A DNA stretch of 39,909 nt. Source: Phycisphaerae bacterium (GTDB taxonomy: Bacteria; Planctomycetota; Phycisphaerae; Sedimentisphaerales; Anaerobacaceae). Shown here piece by piece: positions 35,053 to 39,909 of this stretch. The notes beneath the pieces are model-generated. The model made no database searches, was not told the DNA's origin, and was given only the letters and a program-made list of their open reading frames with translations. Position 1 is the first letter of the stretch; the number at the start of each line of letters is the position of its first letter. The stretch covers positions 1 to 39,909 of the forward strand of contig JAUXAB010000028.1 of NCBI GenBank assembly GCA_030615025.1. Direction: 5' to 3'. The position numbers and the translations under genes are program-made.

Positions 35053-36857
35053 GCTCAATTGATTATGGGATAATTGTCTTTTACTTCGGCGTTGTGATCG
35101 GGCTGGGTTTCTGGTATCAGAAGCGAGCGTCAAAGAGTTTGGGGGCCTATTTTCTGGGGGGCAAGAGTATCCACTGGTTGGCTCTGGCCATGTCTGGTTC
35201 GGTATCAAACTTCGACATTACCGGGACCATGTGGATTATTTCAATACTCTTTGTCCTGGGAATGAAGTCAATGTGGCATCACTGGATGTGGGGCTTTTTG
35301 ATGGGCGCCTTTTTTATGAGCTATATGGGTAAATGGGTGCGCCGCTCGAACGTGATGACGGCCGCCGAGTGGATGAAGACCCGTTTTGGCAGTGACGCAG
35401 GCGGCAGGTTGGCCCGAACCGCTTACGCACTGATGGCAGTACTCACTCTGGCCAGTTTCATCGGATATGCTTATCAAGGGATCGGCAAATTTGCATCCGT
35501 ATACATTCCGCTTGAATCCCTTGCTCAATACACGTCAATTTCCTGGGTGCAGAACATACTCACGGAATACGAACCCGATGTTCTGGCAGTGCTGATTATT
35601 GGCGTAACCACCCTCTACGTTATTCTTGGCGGACTTTACAGTGTCGTGGTGACCGATGTAATCCAGACCATTATCCTGACCGTCAGTAGTATATTTATTG
35701 CCTATATTGCGTGGTCGAAGCTGACACCAGAGCTATTGACTCCTCTGTCGCAAGACTGGACTTCATTAACTGTGCCGTGGCGAATCGAAGAATTTGCCGG
35801 AACCGACAATGCACATTTCGAGTTTTTTGGTGCCCTCGTAATTGTCTGGGTCCTGAAGGGCCTGTTGCTCAACGCAGGCGGCCCTGCTCAGATGTACGAT
35901 TTCCAGCGGTTCCTGGCGGCGCGCAATGCCCGTGATGCCGCCAAAGTTGGTGCAGCCTGGAGCTTTTTTCTGATTGTCCGCTGGGCAATGGCGATTGGAA
36001 TTGCTCTGCTGGCTCTTACGGGTGTCACCGGCGTAACGGATTCTGAGAAAGTAATGCCTCTGGTTCTGCTGGAATTTCTGCCGACCGGTGTAAGGGGAAT
36101 TGTCATTGCCGGCCTGCTGGCAGCGTTCATGTCAACCTTCAGCTCCACCGTCAACAGTGGCGCTTCCTTTATCGTTCGCGATATCTGGCAGCCTTACTTT
36201 CGTCCACAAGCCGGCGACAAAGAATCTGTGCGGTTCAGTTATCTGGCCACGCTTTTGCTGGTTCTGGTCGGTATTGGTATTGGTTTTCAAGCCAGGTCGA
36301 TTGCTCAAATTTGGGGTTGGATGATGATGGCACTGGGTGCAGGTGTCGTGATACCGAATGTGCTCAGGTGGTACTGGTGGCGAATGAACGGCTGGGGCTA
36401 CTCCCTGGGGACCTTTGTCGGTATTGTTTTGTCTTTAACAATTCTTTTCTTCCCCGATGCGCCGGTATACTATGTGTTTCCTTTGGTATGCACAGCCTCG
36501 CTACTTACAAGTATTGTGGTGTCCCTGGTAACGCAGCCTGCTGACCAGGATGTTCTTATTTGCTTTTACAGGTCTGTTCGGCCGTTTGGATTGTGGAAAC
36601 CGATTCGAGAAAAAGCCCAATTATCCGCTGACCAGTTGTCCTCTAAGTCTGAAAACGTCCTGCTGACGATTCTAAACGTCGTTCTTGCTATGCTTGCGAT
36701 TACCGGCTTGTATCTATTTCCTATGTACCTGGTGGGTCATTGGTACCTCAATTCGATGATATGGCTCAGCCTGGCGGTTGCGGCCATTGTAGCGCTTAGA
36801 TACACCTGGTACAGAAATCTGCCCGCCCCGTTAGAAATTTCACACCGGGGCGTTTGA
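35049..36857 (+). CDS. Sodium:solute symporter (SSS family)
   Basis: 602 residues with 13-15 predicted helices. The ATG overlaps the TGA of the URO-D-like 2 gene, so translation is coupled. SSS hallmarks: YFLGGKSIHWLALAMSGSVS with NFDITGTMW in helices 1-2, TLYVILGGLYSVVVTDVIQT (sodium-site helix) and AGLLAAFMSTFSSTVNSGAS (the second conserved sodium-site region with Ser/Thr). The family uses a sodium gradient to import sugars, sugar acids, amino acids and other solutes; the SGLT-like or sialate/uronate-like branches fit the context. It is the last gene of the operon and the second carrier in it. The last residues (LEISHRGV) and the TGA stop lie inside palindromic element E, so the C-terminus has probably been altered. 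Confidence 0.93.
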   Translation: MSSIDYGIIVFYFGVVIGLGFWYQKRASKSLGAYFLGGKSIHWLALAMSGSVSNFDITGTMWIISILFVLGMKSMWHHWMWGFLMGAFFMSYMGKWVRRSNVMTAAEWMKTRFGSDAGGRLARTAYALMAVLTLASFIGYAYQGIGKFASVYIPLESLAQYTSISWVQNILTEYEPDVLAVLIIGVTTLYVILGGLYSVVVTDVIQTIILTVSSIFIAYIAWSKLTPELLTPLSQDWTSLTVPWRIEEFAGTDNAHFEFFGALVIVWVLKGLLLNAGGPAQMYDFQRFLAARNARDAAKVGAAWSFFLIVRWAMAIGIALLALTGVTGVTDSEKVMPLVLLEFLPTGVRGIVIAGLLAAFMSTFSSTVNSGASFIVRDIWQPYFRPQAGDKESVRFSYLATLLLVLVGIGIGFQARSIAQIWGWMMMALGAGVVIPNVLRWYWWRMNGWGYSLGTFVGIVLSLTILFFPDAPVYYVFPLVCTASLLTSIVVSLVTQPADQDVLICFYRSVRPFGLWKPIREKAQLSADQLSSKSENVLLTILNVVLAMLAITGLYLFPMYLVGHWYLNSMIWLSLAVAAIVALRYTWYRNLPAPLEISHRGV

Positions 36858-36906
36858 CAGAAGCGGATTCATAATATAGCACAAAAACCGCAAATTTCTA
36901 ACGGGG
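36826..36906 (-). repeat. CCCCGTTAG-family palindromic element (copy E, 81 bp)
   Basis: Near-perfect ends: CCCCGTTAGAAATTT and AAATTTCTAACGGGG (15 bp each). Read in reverse it begins CCCCGTTAGAAATTTGCGG followed by TTTTTGTG, which sets its orientation relative to the other copies. It is flanked by an exact 4-bp duplication, CCCG. The element supplies the last ten codons and the stop of the SSS symporter, in a different frame from copies B and D. Confidence 0.8.
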
Positions 36907-37330
36907 CCCGGGCCGGGTGAGAATACTGGTCTTCGTTGATATTTAGAACCTCTAATGTTCTGGTGGATCGTGATGATAAGCATCTCAACCATCCTTTTTG
37001 TGACTTTCCGTTGAATGCATTGGCACACGCCGGTGGCAGCATCATGTACGAGAGACGCGGGGGTCTCTACCGTCGCACGTAATGCTCGTCCGTCACGCCT
37101 GTCAGAAGTCCGCCAGTGGCGGATATCCGCATCCATCGTGCCAAGATTTTCGCAATGATTATTGATTATTGATAAATGATTGTTTGGTCCTGCCTTTTCA
37201 CTAACTCGTACTTCGCAGCGAAGCCCTGCTTCGCAGAGTATTATCAATAATCCTTTATCCTTAATCATTTCTGTATGGGCTAAGCAGATTTTCTGTTGTC
37301 ATGAGCATATATTTTGTTAACCTAACAATC
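36907..37330. other. Intergenic region rich in REP-like palindromes
   Basis: No gene is supported. The minus-strand frame at 36840-37268 has no ribosome site and lies across repeats. Structures: TCCGCCA-G-TGGCGGA at 37109-37123, overlapping the palindrome GCGGATATCCGC at 37119-37130; and an AT-rich inverted repeat with arms in 37154-37181 and 37239-37269 (GATTATTGATAA and its complement, plus AATGATTA) enclosing GCGAAGC-CCT-GCTTCGC at 37218-37234. This looks like a stack of dispersed intergenic repeats. No promoter for nadE is evident. Confidence 0.5.
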
Positions 37331-39001
37331 ATGCGGGTAGCGTTAGGACAATTTAACGCCATCGTAGGCGATTTGGCCGGCAATGCCGAAAAGATGCGCA
37401 GAATCTGGGCCGAGGCACTGCAGTCAAATGTAGATTTGTTGGTCTTTCCCGAACTTGCTGTTTGCGGCTATCCGCCGGAAGATTTGCTTCACAAGAAGCA
37501 TTTTTTACAGGACAATCGTTTGATAGTCGATAAACTCGCCGCCGATTGCCCGGACAAAACCACAATAGTCGGCTTTGCCGAAAGCTACCGGCGCAAAAGT
37601 TACAATTCTGCCGCTGTGTTACAAACCGGTCGGATAAACAAAATTTATCGAAAAGGCATACTGGTAGATTACGGTGTATTCGATGAGCGAAGGCATTTCC
37701 AGCCCGGCACTGAGCCCGTGGTAATCAATATAGCCGGCCTCGATGTCGCTATCACCATTTGCGCCGATATCTGGGACACCGATTGGCTGGCCGGTTTGCT
37801 CGGCAACACCACCAAAATCCAAATGATTATAAATATCTCAGCATCGCCCTTCCATCTGGGAAAGATTGAGAAGAGACAGGAAATAATCAGCCGGTGCGCA
37901 AAGGAATTTAATTGCGCTGTTGCATATTGTAATCTTGTTGGCGGTCAGGATGAATTGGTTTTTGACGGCCGAAGTATTTTCGCCGATTCGGCCGGCAAGC
38001 TCATTGCAAAAGGCAGGGCGTTTGCCGAGGACATATTAATTGCAGACATCATTCCGACGGGTGGCAGCCTCAAGCGCAGCTTGGGGATGGCCTCCGTGCA
38101 AGTCAAGCCGATGCCGCCGCCGGCACCGCAGCCAACCGACCTTCTCGATGAAGTCTATCAGGCACTTGTGCTCGGAACAAGGGATTACGCGCAGAAAAAC
38201 GGCTTCAAGAAAGTCTTGCTTGGCCTTAGTGGGGGCATCGATTCTTCGGTCACCGCTGCTATTGCCGTGGCTGCTTTAGGGCCGGAGAATGTTGTCGGCA
38301 TCACAATGCCATCGAAATTCAACAGCCCCGAGACAATAGCCGATGCAGAGAAAGTGGCAAAGAATTTAGGTATCGAATTCCTGACCATCCCGATCGAGCC
38401 GATACTTAAGCAGTTCGACCAGGCATTAAAGGAAGTACCCGGCTGGGACAGCGAAGGTATTGCTTACGAGAATCTGCAGGCCAGAATCCGCGGCGGCATC
38501 CTGATGTCACTGAGCAACCAGTTTGGCTCACTGGTATTAACAACCGGCAACAAAAGTGAAACCGCAGTTGGCTATGCGACCCTTTATGGCGACACTGCAG
38601 GCGGCTTTGCCGTGATAAAGGATGTCCCCAAAACGATGGTCTACAAATTGGCTGAACGTATAAACAAAATATCGGGTCGGCAAATTATACCTGCTGATGT
38701 GCTAAACCGGCCGCCCACTGCTGAGCTAAAGCCGGGTCAGAAGGACAGCGACAGCCTGCCCGATTATGATTTACTTGATAAAATCCTCAAAGGCTACGTT
38801 GAAGAGGACAAATCCGTACAGCAGCTTGTTGAATCCGGCCTGCCGCAGGATGTTGTCCTGCGTGTCATTCGTATGGTTGACCGTAATGAATATAAAAGAA
38901 GACAATCGCCGCCGGGGGTAAAAATTACGCTAAAGGCCTTCGGAAAAGATAGGAGACTACCAATAACAAACCGTTATAGCTCCTTCGATGATAAAATGTA
39001 A
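37331..39001 (+). CDS. nadE: Glutamine-dependent NAD+ synthetase
   Basis: 556 residues from the ATG at 37331 (MRVALGQFNAIVGDLAGN, the usual start of the family); the ATG at 37301 would add ten unlike residues. No ribosome site is clear for either. It makes NAD+ from deamido-NAD+, glutamine and ATP in the cytoplasm. The N-terminal nitrilase-type glutaminase shows the triad Glu (VFPELAVCGYPPEDLL), Lys (IYRKGILVDYGVFDERR) and Cys (VAITICADIWDTDW). The synthetase part has the ATP loop GLSGGIDSSVTAAIA, then TTGNKSETAVGYATLYGD and NRPPTAELKPGQKDSDSLPD. The size is that of the common bacterial two-domain form. It appears to stand alone after the glycan operon. Confidence 0.96.
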   Translation: MRVALGQFNAIVGDLAGNAEKMRRIWAEALQSNVDLLVFPELAVCGYPPEDLLHKKHFLQDNRLIVDKLAADCPDKTTIVGFAESYRRKSYNSAAVLQTGRINKIYRKGILVDYGVFDERRHFQPGTEPVVINIAGLDVAITICADIWDTDWLAGLLGNTTKIQMIINISASPFHLGKIEKRQEIISRCAKEFNCAVAYCNLVGGQDELVFDGRSIFADSAGKLIAKGRAFAEDILIADIIPTGGSLKRSLGMASVQVKPMPPPAPQPTDLLDEVYQALVLGTRDYAQKNGFKKVLLGLSGGIDSSVTAAIAVAALGPENVVGITMPSKFNSPETIADAEKVAKNLGIEFLTIPIEPILKQFDQALKEVPGWDSEGIAYENLQARIRGGILMSLSNQFGSLVLTTGNKSETAVGYATLYGDTAGGFAVIKDVPKTMVYKLAERINKISGRQIIPADVLNRPPTAELKPGQKDSDSLPDYDLLDKILKGYVEEDKSVQQLVESGLPQDVVLRVIRMVDRNEYKRRQSPPGVKITLKAFGKDRRLPITNRYSSFDDKM

Positions 39002-39152
39002 CTTTTCTTTCAGTGACACTAAGAGTCCTGATTCTCGCTTTCTGCAGGCTTATCACCAAAACCCTTTTTTTCCACAACGTGCATAATTACATCGGCGAAT
39101 GTTTTAAGCAGCATAAAAAGTGCCAAGGTCGTTTTTTCCGCAAAAGTCCCCC

Positions 39153-39909
39153 TCAATTTCTGTCAGCCAAGCACACAAGACTTCCGTCCAGCAGGGAAGC
39201 GAACAGGCGACCACCTGCTGCGATCATGCCGTCGAACACGGGGGGATACTCAAGTGGTGTTTCAGACAGTTTCTTTCCATCCTTGGCCGAAATGGCTATG
39301 ACCTGCGCTCCTTTGCGCGCTTCAAAGGCGGCATAGGGATCTTTCGGATCAAATACATCCGGAGCGCCGGCCACGAACAAAGTATCGCCTGCTTTCACCA
39401 TGGCACGGATTCGCACCGGCAGCCACCGCATCCAGACCGGCGGTTTCGCTCGCGTGTAGCCGATCATTTTGTCCAGTCCGAAAGCCTCGCTTTCGAGCTT
39501 TCGTATCTGATTACCACGTGCGCGTGAATAGTCGGATTGAGGTAACCATTTGACCGGCTCACGGGAGCCTTCCTCACCAACGATCTGCGGCTCGTTCGCA
39601 TTCAGGTCGGCAAACAGCAGATAACCTTCCTTGCCCGGAAAGAACATCAGGCTGTGCACGTTCCGACGATAGAACACGCGGACGGCGTAAGTCTTTTTGT
39701 CGTCGACCACAAGGAGCTGTCCGGTCTTCGGGGCCTGGTTCGCTAACTGGAAGCCGGGCCATCGCTTTGAGTACATCCAGAACGTACGGTTGTACCAGGA
39801 GCCGTCCAACAGACCGGCTGTCGAGAAGATATGCAGGCCCACATCCTGAGCGCCTTTGCTCGAGAGGACCGGCACTTCGACCTCTTTCAACTCGGGCGTC
39901 ATCTTCTTC
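39153..39909 (-). CDS. PQQ-like beta-propeller protein, C-terminal part (runs off right edge)
   Basis: The frame is open to the right edge of the window (Lys-Lys codons before the ATG at 39902), so the ATG is probably internal to a longer gene. The visible 252 codons contain propeller-type strands: TGQLLVVDDKKTYAVRVF, GDTLFVAGAPDVFDPKDPYA, GAQVIAISAKDGKKLSETPL and PPVFDGMIAAGGRLFASLLD ending GSLVCLADRN. Such sequences form the C-terminal half of large PQQ-like propeller proteins common in Planctomycetota, usually exported and of unknown role. No PQQ-binding residues can be claimed from this part. It converges on nadE. Confidence 0.75.
   Translation of the reverse strand, partial: KKMTPELKEVEVPVLSSKGAQDVGLHIFSTAGLLDGSWYNRTFWMYSKRWPGFQLANQAPKTGQLLVVDDKKTYAVRVFYRRNVHSLMFFPGKEGYLLFADLNANEPQIVGEEGSREPVKWLPQSDYSRARGNQIRKLESEAFGLDKMIGYTRAKPPVWMRWLPVRIRAMVKAGDTLFVAGAPDVFDPKDPYAAFEARKGAQVIAISAKDGKKLSETPLEYPPVFDGMIAAGGRLFASLLDGSLVCLADRN

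Noticed and set aside
36840-37268. 142-codon minus-strand open frame
   Set aside because: It is built across several palindromes and the 3' end of the SSS gene; no start signal or family. Open frame probably results from repeat composition.
1-39909. CRISPR array, integrase, phage or conjugation genes
   Set aside because: No evenly spaced direct repeats and no proteins of these classes are seen; the mobile signal is limited to short palindromic elements.

Overview
The window looks like chromosomal DNA from an anaerobic or facultative Planctomycetota bacterium of the class Phycisphaerae (Sedimentisphaerales-like). This is inferred from gene content. The window has many secreted or lipoprotein glycan-active enzymes without SusC/SusD, FG-GAP/VCBS propellers, a DUF1080 lipoprotein, DUF2961/GH172, uroporphyrinogen-decarboxylase-like (URO-D-like) proteins beside glycosidases, and a planctomycete-type prepilin with the FTLVELLVV start. 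No rRNA, tRNA, CRISPR array or transposase gene was found.

Layout. (1) 1-1501, minus: a truncated small membrane protein and a transglutaminase-like lipoprotein. (2) 1972-7269: a peptide-use module with an M2-like peptidase lipoprotein and an OPT transporter (minus), divergent from a POT/PTR2 transporter (plus). (3) 7320-10793, minus: a DUF1080 lipoprotein, then a tightly coupled GH172 / FG-GAP propeller pair. (4) 11339-21218, plus: clpB, a secreted FG-GAP protein, a membrane-anchored protein of unknown function, glnA, a GNAT acetyltransferase and glmS, followed by an orphan prepilin. (5) 22292-36857, plus: a seven-gene operon-like glycan locus. It holds a large GH20-like/malectin lipoprotein, URO-D-like 1, a GH2 lipoprotein, a sugar porter, a GH38 alpha-mannosidase, URO-D-like 2 and an SSS symporter, with gaps of 62 bp or less and one ATGA overlap. 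(6) 37331-39001: nadE. (7) The right edge carries the 3' part of a PQQ-like propeller gene (minus).

How the genes fit together. The large locus reads as a complete glycan pathway: lipoprotein or exported glycosidases (GH2, GH38 and the unassigned 1030-aa enzyme) release sugars, two transporters of different families import them, and two paralogous URO-D-like enzymes act on the product. URO-D relatives include zinc methyltransferases such as MtaA, so removal of O-methyl groups from methylated sugars is a reasonable but untested hypothesis.

Most unusual content: a family of short palindromic elements with CCCCG termini. Four full copies (76-87 bp) share CCCCGTTAG / CTAACGGGG ends; three have exact 4-bp flanking duplications. 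Three of the four sit at the 3' end of a gene, in the same orientation relative to that gene, and supply its last codons and stop. A related 81-bp palindrome is inserted in frame inside the second URO-D-like gene. Removing exactly 27 codons restores a D-W-x-P-W motif found in its paralogue. This resembles the protein-coding palindromic elements of Rickettsia in a very different phylum.
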